Shown here piece by piece: positions 18,190 to 27,519 of a stretch of 40,211 bases of DNA. Source of the stretch: Chara braunii (Eukaryota > Streptophyta > Charophyceae > Charales > Characeae). Positions within the stretch are counted from its first letter, which is position 1. Every line of letters begins with the position of its first letter. The DNA lies in NCBI GenBank assembly GCA_003427395.1, contig BFEA01000283.1:1882399-1922609 (forward strand), given 5' to 3'. The position numbers were made by a program, and so were the translations under genes. A model generated the notes under the pieces. It did no database searches. It saw only the letters and a list, made by a program, of their open reading frames with translations, and was not told the DNA's origin.

Positions 18190-18770
18190 TGGTCTTGTAT
18201 AAATCTTGGTAAGCCACTTTCCCTACGGGAAGCGCTGCCGAAATTTTTACAAAATCAGGAAGTTAGTCAAAACTTTGGCTTCTTCAGGATCCAATCTTGA
18301 TGACTTTTTGACTTAGTAAGAATCTGGGGAGTCTCATTTTCTAAAGAAAGTGCTGCCCAAATTTCTACTAATTCAGGGAGTTTGCCAAAATTGGGCCCTG
18401 AAGGGTCGAAGTCACGTCAGATTCCGAACTAAGCTTTGTATAAGTCTTGGACTAGCACTTTCTCTACGGGAAGCGTTGCCGAAATTTCTGCAAATCTAAG
18501 GAGTTGCTTGATATTTTGCCTTGACAGGACTTAGACTTTATGTCTAAGTTCAAATGCTGACTTAGTATAAATCTGGAAAACCTTCCTGCCTAAGGGAAGT
18601 GCTGCCCAAAATTTACTAGGTCGGGGAGTTAGATAAATTTTTGACTTTCTGGAATCCAAAGGTTTGACTTCTAGGCTAGTATATTTTCTGCGATGACACG
18701 TTTCTTACAGGAAGCGCTGCCGAAATTTTCGTAAATTAGAGGAGTTAGCTTGTATTTCGACAGGTGGCGA
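18190..18770. repeat. Tandem array of about 120-bp units (5 units), copy 2
   Basis: Units start near 18195, 18310, 18435, 18560 and 18680. Each holds a TTTC...-TAC or TAAA-...GAA(A)G hairpin followed by (C/T)G(C/T)TGCC(G/C)AAATTT. Arms differ (TTTCCC/GGGAAG, TTTCTC/GGGAAG, TTTCT/AGGAA, TTTTC/GAAAG) but still pair when G-T is counted. Confidence 0.82.
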
Positions 18771-20299
18771 CGTACGTAGGAGAGACTATGTCATAGGCTA
18801 CCTTTGCTTGGGCGCTGGCTAGAGATAAGACCTAGACCTAGTTAAGTGTGATGACTTGGGTAAGATCGTGATATGGAGATTATCCTCCATGAACTCATAG
18901 ACTTAACTTGAGATTGACCTGTCTTGTGTTACAGGTCTCCTTCATCGATTGCTTCAGGATTTGGGGCTAGATTCAACTTTGATCCTGCAAGGATCACCTT
19001 CTGTTATCACAGATAACAGGTTGGTTGCCGATTCGTCGGTTTACGACTCGACCTCAACCCACTCTCCTTACTCAACCTAAAGAGGCTTCAGCCCCGGTGA
19101 TCTTTTCTGTTTTGTTAAGGTTTCACCGGACTTTTATTGAATGGCCATTTAACAAAGGTACTGAGTATTTACTTAAGGTTGGTTGGCTGGAGGTTGGGGC
19201 TTGTATGGCTGAGGCGAAGGGTATGAGCATGGAGATTGGTTGGAGTTGACTCCGTGTAGTGTGTGGACTTCTGCTTGACTTTTTGATGTGGTTGCACGTA
19301 TGTTCTGTGACTTGGATTATTGGATTGGACTGCCCTGCGATCTTATATATGTGCATGAGGAGACTCACTGTGATTGTGAGATGTGATCGTCACACGTTTA
19401 TTCCCATATGTGTATATATGTGTGTATATGTGTAGGTATGCGTACCTATGGAAGGTACTTGTATGGCTTGAAGGGTCCGCGTGCTAAGGACCTAATCCAA
19501 GGTTGGAATTAATAAAAGGGAGGGAATGACCCCTCTATTTATATATACGCTTCTGAAGAAATTGTGGTCGGACGTTAGCCCTGAGCCTAGAATACGATGG
19601 TCCTTGCCCAGGATGACCCAGGTCCCAGGACTAACTCTGAAAAGGTTCACTTCTGATAAAAGTCGAAGGTACTTTCCTGGTTGGGATTTATTTTGGTGGA
19701 ATGATAAATTTACGGGCGGAAGGGTCAGCATGTTGCTGGTGATGCGCCAGACAACTCACCACCGCTCCAAATCCCTTCCTGCCCTAGGGACCGTCTTACC
19801 CCGCACCCTTTGGGACACCTCAGGTGCAGAAGGCGGTAAAACCCTCAGGCCGGTTTTGCGCCCGCTAAAGGGTTACCCCCCCGTAGCGCACTTCAGCCGA
19901 CGACTGAGCATCGGAAGCAACCGCATGGTAGAATAGGCCATTTGGGTATGGGCACCACATAATGCGCCGTCATCACAGTTACTCACGTAGAGCTGCATAG
20001 TGAATTGGTATGCGTAGATCCTACGTTCGAGCGATCTTATACTAAACCTCGCGTACGACAGTTACCGACTTCCACTGCGCAAAGTTATGGGTTGGATACA
20101 AAGGGACTAGGAGTGTGTCGCGTTGTACGTCCTTCGTGTCATTCAGTACCCGAGTGCGTGTGTGCGCGTGCTTTACTTTTGTGTACCTTGTAGTGGTGTG
20201 TGCGTGGCGCGTCGGATACGTCCTAGTCGACCGGCGACGAGCCGCGCTTGGGACCTCAACCCCCCAAGACGTCGGTTCGCGTGCGGGTCCGATAGAGGC
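18771..20299. other. Block copy 2, non-array part
   Basis: Matches 5986-7377 in patches, including GATCCT(A/G)C(A/G)AGGATCA(C/T)CTTCTGTT near 18980 and ATTGAATGGCCATTTAACAA at about 19136. A TG/TA-rich simple stretch is at 19405-19435. No gene seen. Confidence 0.55.
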
Positions 20300-20646
20300 G
20301 TAGTACCGCGCGTACCCCTTATACTACAACAAACGAAAAACGCCCTCGGCTGGTCCACCTCTGCCATTGCAGCTGATCAGCTTTCGTATTGTGCACTGGT
20401 AGCTCGACGGGGATACTCCCACCGAAGGGAGGTGACAGCTCCCGTAAGGTGGAGGTAGTCGTTCCTCGCGTAGGCCCTGTCCTGTCGTAGGGGCTCGTGA
20501 GAGGTATGGTTGGCGCACCCGGCTGGAGCGGCTTACGGAAGCTCCGTGTATATACCACAACGGGGATGTGTACCCTGACTCCTGCGTGACGCGGTCGGGA
20601 GGGTCCCGCGCTACCTCCGAGTGGTGCCGGACCGATGCGCTCGACA
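20300..20646. repeat. Nested-hairpin repeat segment, copy C
   Basis: CCACC 20419-20423 pairs with GGTGG 20448-20452 and encloses GGGAG 20427-20431 / CTCCC 20439-20443. The second hairpin (CCTC...GAGG with GCCCT/AGGGGC) follows. Ends at TCGACA 20641-20646, the shared boundary with copy B. Confidence 0.75.
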
Positions 20647-21135
20647 GGCGCTTTCCCTTTTTCGGCCACTGCAGTGGCCGTCATTCCTCGCTGCAGCATC
20701 AACCATCCAGACCCACGCAACCACGCCCATGCCCACATTTCCCCATTTTTTTTTTGGTCCCGTCGCTTTCGGCGCCGCTTTCCTTTTTTTGGCTACCGTC
20801 CCCCACCGCAGCACCAACCATCCAGACCCACACACCCACGCCCACACCCACATTTCCCCCTCGTTTCCCCATCATTTCCCTCTTTTTTTTTTTTTTTCGT
20901 TTCGTCGCTTTCGGCGCCGCTTTCCCCTTCTTGGCCGCTTCAACGGCCGTCATCCCCGCTTTGCGTCCCTTTTTTTTTTCATTTGCTCAGTTCTGGTGCA
21001 GGCCGCCTGTCGCGTTCCCACTGCTCGTTTCTTTTCTTTTTCCGCTTTCCCGCTTTCTTTTCTTTTTCGTCGCGCTCACACTTTCGTCGCCCTCCCACTT
21101 TCCGTTTTTTTTTTTCGTTTGGTCAGTCCCGGTGC
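20647..21135. repeat. T-rich palindrome array (family D), copy 2
   Basis: Contains the perfect 18-base palindrome CGGCCACTGCAGTGGCCG (20663-20680) and GGCCGCTTCAACGGCC near 20935. Also repeated: TTTCGGCGCCGCTTTCC, ACCATCCAGACCCACNCA, and TTTGGTCAGT(C/T)CCGGTGCAGG. It shares its module order with 12741-13290. Frames across it are compositional. Confidence 0.8.
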
Positions 21136-21340
21136 AGGGTGATCCTGCAAAATAGCAAGCTCCACAAACCAACAAGCGAGATCCCAACATGCAAATCCCT
21201 TGACAAACAATCATCATGCAATAACTAAGTAAAATAAATAAACTTAAAACCCATAATATAATGATAAGTAACATAAACAATTTCTCTCACCCAAAACTTA
21301 TTGAATGCCTTGGTTTTGGCCTACCACTAGCCAGGAATGA

Positions 21341-22141
21341 CAGACCTTCCGTCAGTCTGACATACGTTATTCGGCCCGCCTCAAGCCAGGACCAATCAAA
21401 CCATTTGTCTTGACGACCCGTTTAACCTGCCTCCGGGTTAGGACCACCATACCCACTACTCAAGTATGGTGACCCTTTAGCACTCTCGCCAGGACACCCA
21501 GACTATAGAGGGTTTTGTCACCCTATGAAAGTAGACCTCCCATCAGTCAGATTGTCCCGTACCCGAACTCAGCCACTGCGGTCGAGGACCGGCTCACCCA
21601 CCAGTTTTTCGTCTAGGGCGTTGGCTGACCCGCCCAGATTTTTTAATGTGGTACCCGGTCTCACCACGGTTCCAGGCTCGGGCGAACCTCACTGGATTAC
21701 AACCTGTAACTATAGTAGGGTTCCAACTGACCCCTTTTGACCTCACAGGCCAGACTTCCGGAGTCTTAGCCTCAGTCAACTATAAAATTTGACATTCGCG
21801 TCGGGGACCTGCTGACCCCACCAGATTGCAACCTACTGCGGTAAGGCTCTGGCTGACCCCGACAATCAACACATTTTTAGGTTAGAGAAGAAAACCCTAG
21901 GCATAGACAACCAACAAACATCTCATGCCCACAGTTAGACAGTCCATGCCCAAGATAACATAACAGACATTCTTCTAGAGACGTTCCTCCAGTCTCAAGA
22001 GACACTAAACAACAACAAACAACAATTGATAATGCACTTCCCAAAGACCTCTCTTCAACCTCAGAAAATACAAACTGTTGATCCTAGAGAGGTCTCTTCC
22101 CTCATCTGAGAATACTCCCAAGAGACCTCCCGTCAGTCTCG
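21341..22141. repeat. Small hairpins with C-rich nine-base loops
   Basis: CAGAC-CTTCCGTCA-GTCTG 21341-21359; GAGAC-GTTCCTCCA-GTCTC 21978-21996; GAGAC-CTCCCGTCA-GTCTC 22123-22141; also CCATAC...GTATGG near 21449-21471 and CGGTC-GAG-GACCG near 21578. The loops resemble each other and the stems vary. Confidence 0.6.
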
Positions 22142-22203
22142 AGGAAGTATAGAAATACTGACCCCTGAGAGGTCTCTTCCCTCATCTAGGGCAGAAGATA
22201 GGC

Positions 22204-22400
22204 AACTTAGTAAAAAAACACGAAGTTCTTATGCTGACAACTCTCTGGTCAAGAAAAGTTAAACTTCTTTATGTCTATGTTCTTGATAGCTCTCTTGGAA
22301 AGTAACTTAATCAAAAGACATGAAGTCCCTCCATTGACAACTTTCTAGTCAGGTTGAGCTGAACCTTTTTTATGTCCGTCAGATTTTCTCCTGATCATGA
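22204..22400. repeat. Two-copy tandem duplication of about 100 bp
   Basis: Units at 22204 and 22304 share AACTTA, (A/C)ACGAAGT or CATGAAGTCC, GACAACT(C/T)TCT, and TTTATGTC. Roughly 70% similar by eye. Confidence 0.65.
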
Positions 22401-22776
22401 AATCAAAACTGGTTACTCTTTTGATGTATCTTAGTCACGAGTTCGCTGAACTTAATATCACTACAAATTCACTTTACAGTTACTCCCCACTCAGGGATCT
22501 GATGCTGATGGATCGACTGCGGCCCAGTATTTACGACACTTTGATCTCATCATCTTTGTCACTTATAGAAATAATGAAATTAGTTCAAAATGTAGAAACG
22601 AGTACGGATCATTTGAAAAATATTTTTCATACCTCTCGTGTCAGAATGAAAATTGACATACTGAATTGACAATGTAGGAATAGTCAAGGTCTGCTTAAAT
22701 TTTATGTCTTCACAGTGACTTTTTGTCTCACTACACTTTTCTCAGCTTTTTGAAGCAACTATGTTACTAGATGACT

Positions 22777-22797
22777 GGTTTTTTTTTTCTTTCTTTG
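22777..22797 (-). other. Polypurine tract of gypsy element
   Basis: On the minus strand CAAAGAAAGAAAAAAAAACC, just downstream of the integrase end and just upstream of the putative 3' LTR. This is where plus-strand DNA priming occurs in LTR retrotransposons. A simple A-rich run by chance is possible. Confidence 0.5.
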
Positions 22798-22827
22798 TGA
22801 TCATTGTAGGGACCAAGTCAGGGTCTC

Positions 22828-24005
22828 TGAGGATGAACTTACGAAGTCTTGACCTTGATACCATATCATGAACTCTTGAACCATCCATTTTTAATATTTC
22901 ATAGACTTTGCCTTATGCTTCACCTGCAATTCTGTGGGGACCGAGTCATCTAGGCTCCAGTCGCTTAGTCCACTGGGTCTGAAAGGAATTATCAAATAGG
23001 AGGACAACGTCACCAACTTTCAGTTTATTTTTCTTATGTACCTCTTCTTGTTCCATCTATCTTGATCTGACAATCTGTTGGTCGCCATTCTCTTTGCAAC
23101 ATTCATTACTACTTGATTAACCTCTGATATCTGTCTCATTCTAATTTCAAGAAGCCCTTAGATAAAATATTCTCTGTCACTCTCTTGACTTGACCACGTT
23201 TTGATTATACTCTCAATAGACAGAGTAGCATACCGACTATACCACAAAGTGAATGGAGCATACCCAGTAGTTCTCTTGACAGTGATGTTGTCAACATAAA
23301 CTACAACTCTCAATACTTCTGGTCAGTTACTGAGGTTCCCTTCACACCATTTAGCCAATAAATCTTTTAGAGTTTTGTGACCTCTCTCGACCATTGCGTT
23401 TGATTGAGGATGATAGGTGGTTACATACGGAATTCTGACACCCAATCTCAGATTGGTTGTTCTTACGATCTCATTCCTGAATTCAGATCCTCTGTCTGAA
23501 ACAAACTCTCTGATAAAGAGGTATCTGCGATAGACTTCCTCTATCCAGTCAGCCACTTGCTCGACTGTCTTCCTCTTCAGAGTCTTTGCCTCAACATATC
23601 CTGAAAAATTATCTATCACGTTCAATATGTATCTCATACCGCCCTTGCCTAGGGGCATGGTGATGAGATACAAGTGGACTCGGCTGCCTGACTCTATCAG
23701 GATAGTAGGAAATAAAGACTCAATCATCCTTGTTGTAGACCTCTTCTGACACAACACACAAGACCTACAAAATTTGTAAATCATGTCTCTCATGCCAGGC
23801 CAGAAGTACAGTTTAACTGTCTTAGAGGAGGTTGCCTCAACAACTCTATGGTCGCCAACAACCCCATCATGGAGGGTAACAATTATTTCTAGTTGTCTTT
23901 CTTTCCCACGGACAACTCTTAGTGGAGGTAAACCTCCCTTGCCGTTCACAAAGAGATGTCCTATCTTTAGTCTGAACTTCCTCCTTTAATTTTTGCAGTA
24001 GTATT
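22828..24005 (-). pseudogene. Ty3/gypsy integrase with C-terminal domain
   Basis: N-terminal zinc-binding HHCC: HDGVVGDH, then CRSCVLC after YFWPGM. Core: DX35E with Asp in SDRGSEF (23494-23496) and Glu in MVERGHK (23386-23388), 35 residues apart. The first catalytic Asp, expected in HLDLITMP, is Tyr here (23668-23670). The frame runs unbroken from about 23949 to 23323. A TGA, a TAA and another TGA follow in the same frame, then a frameshift near 23035. Coding sense continues with GYAPFTLWY, LKVGDVVLLF and GSRVHDMVSRSRL, the usual integrase C-terminal domain. It is inactive by loss of a catalytic residue and by stops. Confidence 0.95.
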
Positions 24006-24008
24006 CTT

Positions 24009-24330
24009 TTAGCTATTCTCTTTCCATCTTCTTCCCAGTTTCTCGATAAATTTCATCATATTCTTTGAAGACGAAGGATACCTCTTCCTCCTTCTTCTGA
24101 ACCTCCTCTTCATTCTTTGAACCAAAACTCTCTCCGAGTTCATGAGCCGTTGCATTGACCTTAGCATACCAATCATTTTTATCTCCCTCTTCTCCCTTTC
24201 CAAAAATTGACCCATAGATATAAGTATCAGAGATCTGTACCCAACTGTCTCTTTCTTCAGGCCATAGACTCCACTTATAGGAACTTGGAGCCTTATAATC
24301 TTTATCGTCTTCTTTGTTCAAGAAATTATC
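24009..24330 (-). pseudogene. Acidic pol linker between RNase H and integrase
   Basis: A minus-strand frame of about 102 codons, rich in Glu/Asp/Lys (SLWPEERDSWVQISDTYIYG and a KKEEEV stretch), between the RNase H and integrase remnants. Linkers of this kind in gypsy polyproteins have no conserved fold. It ends in stops before the integrase. Assignment rests on position and shared strand. Confidence 0.55.
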
Positions 24331-24384
24331 AACATAGGAAGATTCTTCAATTGTCCCATTAATATCTTTATTTTCTTTTTTTCT

Positions 24385-24775
24385 TCATTCAATTCGACTT
24401 AGGTCATCTGGTCGGTTCTTTTTAGTAGGGTTTTTTTCCAGTTTAAAATAAAAAGTCCAGATAAAGACAATCCACCTACTTACCGTTGGATCCACTTGTT
24501 GATGTTTTTTAATAGCATTAATCACAACAGATGCATAAGTCATCAGGATGAATCTCCTTCCAAGACATAGTTCCTGAAGCACCTAAGGCAATGAATGATT
24601 GCCAATAATTTTTTTCTAAACTGGGTGTAGCCTCTTTTTGTAGAGTTAAAAGTTCTACTTTCAAATCTCAGGGGTCTCTCTTTTTCATTCTTATCTTTCT
24701 GAATAAGTACACCACGAAGAGTTACTGGTCCCTCATCTGCCTCGATGATGAAGGGGTTACCTCCTCATCATCGTA
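24385..24775 (-). pseudogene. Ty3/gypsy RNase H
   Basis: Coding sense is spread over two frames. One carries KERPLRFESRTFNSTKRGYT followed by KKLLAIIHCLRCFRNYV, the typical gypsy RNase H middle. The other carries RRFILMT(Y)A, DPTVSRWIVFIW and NPTKKNRPDDLSRIE, the typical C-terminal end. A frameshift lies near 24560. In the family the RFxLxTD Asp is catalytic; here the matching position appears as Tyr (MTYAS). Non-functional. Confidence 0.9.
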
Positions 24776-25760
24776 GAAAGACACCCCCAACACTACACCT
24801 CCATTTTTTAATTTTTCTGGTAAAGTTTTTGCAGCAATCTGTCTTTTCTCAGTCCAAGATAAGTCAGCCCCTTGTCTCACCATCTCTATTAACGGTTCTA
24901 CAAGGGTAGTGAAATTAGGAATGAAAATCCTCCAGAAGCCACAGACATCCAAGAAGCTTCTGACGTCTGTCACTCGCTTGAGTGGTAGCGGTCAATTCAA
25001 AATTTTATCTATTTTCTTGGGGTCAGGGCTCCTATGCTTAGAGAAGCATCTAAAACCCAAGATAGTTACCTCTGCTTGAAAGAGAAAGGGACTTTGGTCC
25101 ACTGACAATCAATTTATATTTCTAAAGTCTCTCAAAGACCATCTTTACTTCTTGAGCATATTCCCAGACAAACTTTCTGACTCCATCAGCGACCAAAGTC
25201 TCATCTCTTACTATGAATCCTTTCACAGGATTATCGTCAATATAAGGACTGATTATCTCAGGAGAGATGTCCTGGATGACTTGGATCATATCCCTTTGAA
25301 GCACTATCACACCATTGGTCCAATCCTGAGGTACCACGCACATTTGAATAAGGTCCCTCTGCGTGTGCATGACAGTCATTGGTCGGCTAGTAGCATGATT
25401 AGAAACCGATCATGTCCATAATATAAGTCAATTAAGGAATAAACGTATTGACCAACAAATAATTCAGAAAAGAGATCAGCAGTAGAGAGACTACCTGCAT
25501 TACGTTTTGTCACTAAGTTGAGCTTCAGAATCTGAAGATTCTGTATCCATCTCAGTCCTCCCCTGGTTTCCAAAAACAAAACCAGTGGTTAGCGTACGGA
25601 CCATCAACAGGCTCAACAACATTGGAGACAATCTTCTTATCAAGATATTTTACTACCTCTGCTTCTTTCTTCATGGCATACTTAGTCGGTTTATCATTCC
25701 ATGAAATATGATCAATTGTTTAAATTTTTGCCATCTTGATCATATCCACGTGCAACCGCC
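24776..25760 (-). pseudogene. Ty3/gypsy reverse transcriptase
   Basis: Order on the minus strand: KKEAEVVKYLDKKIVSNVVE (fingers), GGLRWIQNLQ, GSLSTADLFSELF, DLYYGHDRF with the first catalytic Asp (25427-25429), VPQDWTNGVIVLQRDMIQV, YIDD catalytic box (25233-25244), ILGF and PDPKKIDKIL, then VTDVRSFLDVCGFWRIFIPN and the PL...DLSWTEK connection. Frameshifts lie near 25575 and between 25379 and 25376, and a TGA replaces the usual Trp after KILN near 25000. The catalytic Asps remain, but the frame is broken. It belongs with the flanking protease, RNase H and integrase as one decayed element. Confidence 0.95.
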
Positions 25761-26125
25761 ATCTCTCCTCATCATTAAAGGAGAATGCTCCAAAACAATT
25801 TTGACACACTTTGAAGATATATTATTTCTCTTTAGGAATGATAAATTGATTTGACCCTACCTTCATTGTGTCAAACCTTTCCCTAGTGACTTTGTCCCCA
25901 ATTTTGCAGATTCCCTTAATGCTTTAATGATCCTCCTTTCTTTCTCTAACGCTTCACTATAATCCTTTTCAATTATAACTATCACCGAGTTCTTCTTCAC
26001 CCCGTTGGGCTTGTATTTTCTTTTTGACTCAGTGACTATTTTCCTAAAAAATGACGAGTTGATGCAAATTTTAGTTTCATTTTTTCGCCCTTAGCAGTCT
26101 CAACAACCTTCTTGAATGCTTCAAT
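25761..26125 (-). pseudogene. Protease-RT connecting region
   Basis: Coding sense is seen in pieces on the minus strand (KKNSVIVIIEKDYSEALEKE near 26000; GAFSFNDEERWRLHVDMIKM near 25780). These look like the lead-in to gypsy reverse transcriptase, with several stops. No domain boundary can be fixed. Confidence 0.6.
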
Positions 26126-26700
26126 TCATCCATCCTTATCTTTGAGTTTGCCAAGAACTTTCATCGTTTTTGAAATTTTATTAATATCAACTGAGACTTC
26201 CTCCTTGATTTCTTGCTTGTCTTTTCCTTTTATCTTCGTTATCTTGTCAACATATTTTTTCCTTTTGATTGAGTTGGCTGATATCTTATGCTTATGATGA
26301 TGGAACGTATAAACCATAAAGGTCTGTTCCTGTGCAGTTTCCGGGTCTTGCAAACCAATCCATAATGACCCTTCATGACCGAAAAACTGGATAACTTTCA
26401 TCCTGTGCAAGAACGGAATGCCCAGAATGCAATCATGATCTAGATCTAGTACCACAAAACCCAATAGTTCAACTGACATCATTGAAACCTTGATGGGCAA
26501 GTTGTCAATAAACACTGCCACGAAGAGTTCTTTAGCAATATTACTTGGTACTTGCCTCGTGGGCCTATCAATGGTCGGGTCGCAGACTTTCATTGCTTTC
26601 TGGGAGATAGGTATCATTTTCGTTCCGGAATCCGCTAAGACTCATATTTTCACTTGATTAATGTAGATAGCTAGGTTACCAGTTGTTCGATGGCAGAACG
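26126..26700 (-). pseudogene. Retroviral-type aspartic protease (retropepsin)
   Basis: The active site reads VLADSGTKMIPIS, with DSG at 26624-26632. Residues preceding it (GNLAIYINQVKI) are followed by a TGA just before the site. FVAVFIDNLPIKVSM and LDHDCILGIPFLHRM (near 26409-26440) give the flap-side strands and the ILGxPFL signature. The frame from 26617 to 26126 is open for 163 codons, longer than a protease, and its Lys-rich tail joins the RT region. Single-domain retropepsins act as dimers and cut the polyprotein. The stop and the nested insertion upstream make it inactive as it stands. Confidence 0.85.
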
Positions 26701-26714
26701 TCCTGGTCGGACAA

Positions 26715-26997
26715 TCAGGGGGGGCCCAGACGTCCGTGCCCGGATAACTCATTTTTTAGCAATTAAAAATACGAAAAAAATAAGGTTTTTATTTTATTTT
26801 ATTTTATTTTAAATTTGCCAAAGAATTTCGATATGATCCCAAGGCAAAAATTATTGAGTTTATTTTTCTGTATAGTTTTTTTTTCAGATTTTTCTGAGGA
26901 CATATATATATATATATATTTTTGGGTGTTGGGGCTCGGACAGACCGGTTGTCCGAGCGGGCAAACCCCAAACGGTCAGGGGGGGCCCGGACGTCCG
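26715..26997. mobile_element. Nested insertion flanked by 22-bp direct repeats
   Basis: TCAGGGGGGGCCCAGACGTC (26715 on, repeat to 26736) recurs as TCAGGGGGGGCCCGGACGTC (26976 on, repeat to 26997). Between them are (TTTTA)n at 26787-26811, a (TA)n run near 26904-26922, and GTCCGAGCGGGC. It splits gag-side coding from the protease. CTATCTAC occurs in the coding sequence on both sides and might be a target duplication. Transposon type unknown. Confidence 0.55.
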
Positions 26998-27002
26998 ATC
27001 AC

Positions 27003-27485
27003 CTAACCTAGGTAGATAGTTAAATACCCACAGCCCATGATTGTGAATCTCATCTTACATCCAGGTAAGGTCTTGTTCACTTGGCTGGGGAAGACTGATC
27101 CCATGTAATTAACTCTCATCCTTTTCTTCTCAATTAACTTCTTGAGTTTCTCTCTCAACTTCGGTGATAACGTCATTACCTCCTTGAAAGACAAAGTAAC
27201 TTATGTTTCTTCTAATGTTTTTGAAATTATATCTGTAATTGCAGTATCATCTTCCAACTCACTCTTGAGGATAAATTTTATGTTATTCCCTTGCTCACTC
27301 TTCTTAAATTGAGGGTCTGGTTCTTTATCATCAAGAATGTCAATTAGAGTCTCTTTTGTCTTTCTTCTCTTCTTTTCTTTTATCATTTGTGGCGTAAAGC
27401 ATACATGAAGATTTCTCACTTCTCTAAGCACTGAACTGGGTTCCATGATGAGTTTCAGTGGTAGATCACCCTCAAAAGACATCAT
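27003..27485 (-). pseudogene. Gag-protease spacer of gypsy polyprotein
   Basis: Two open stretches in the same frame are split by a TAA near 27195. The second begins VTLSFKEVMTLSPKLREKLK, a segment type commonly found just before protease in gypsy polyproteins. The first is charged and low in complexity (DDKEPDPQFKKSEQ). Function in the family is unclear. It is truncated by the insertion at 26715-26997. Confidence 0.6.
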
Positions 27486-27519
27486 GTTGGTCGAACAAGA
27501 GGGCTCACAAGGAAAAAAT

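Larger units (their letters stand above)
16670..20646. mobile_element. Long repeat block, copy 2 (possible giant LTR)
   Basis: Direct-orientation partner of 3969-7718, starting CATTGCGGGGCCCTCAGGCG and ending GCTCGACA at 20646, with the same internal order. The hairpin array here is better preserved, and the 120-bp array has five units instead of three. If these are LTRs, the interval between them would be the decayed internal region, which does hold gypsy RT scraps. The 5' boundary and target-site duplication were not found. Confidence 0.75.
21140..22776 (-). mobile_element. Putative 3' LTR of the minus-strand gypsy element
   Basis: This region lies between the polypurine tract (22777-22797) and family D DNA. 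Its low-coordinate edge has GCAATAACTAAGTAAAATAA and ACCAACAAGC, echoing GCAATAAATAAAATAAAC and ACCAACAAGC beside the putative 5' LTR edge (31690-31750). It is rich in small hairpins (21341-21359, 21978-21996, 22123-22141) and holds a 100-bp duplication. Overall LTR-to-LTR alignment is weak, so the call is tentative and borders are approximate. Confidence 0.4.

Noticed and set aside
22397-22669. 90-codon plus-strand frame in the putative 3' LTR
   Set aside because: Opposite strand to the element, no recognised motif, and AT-rich DNA with few other signals.
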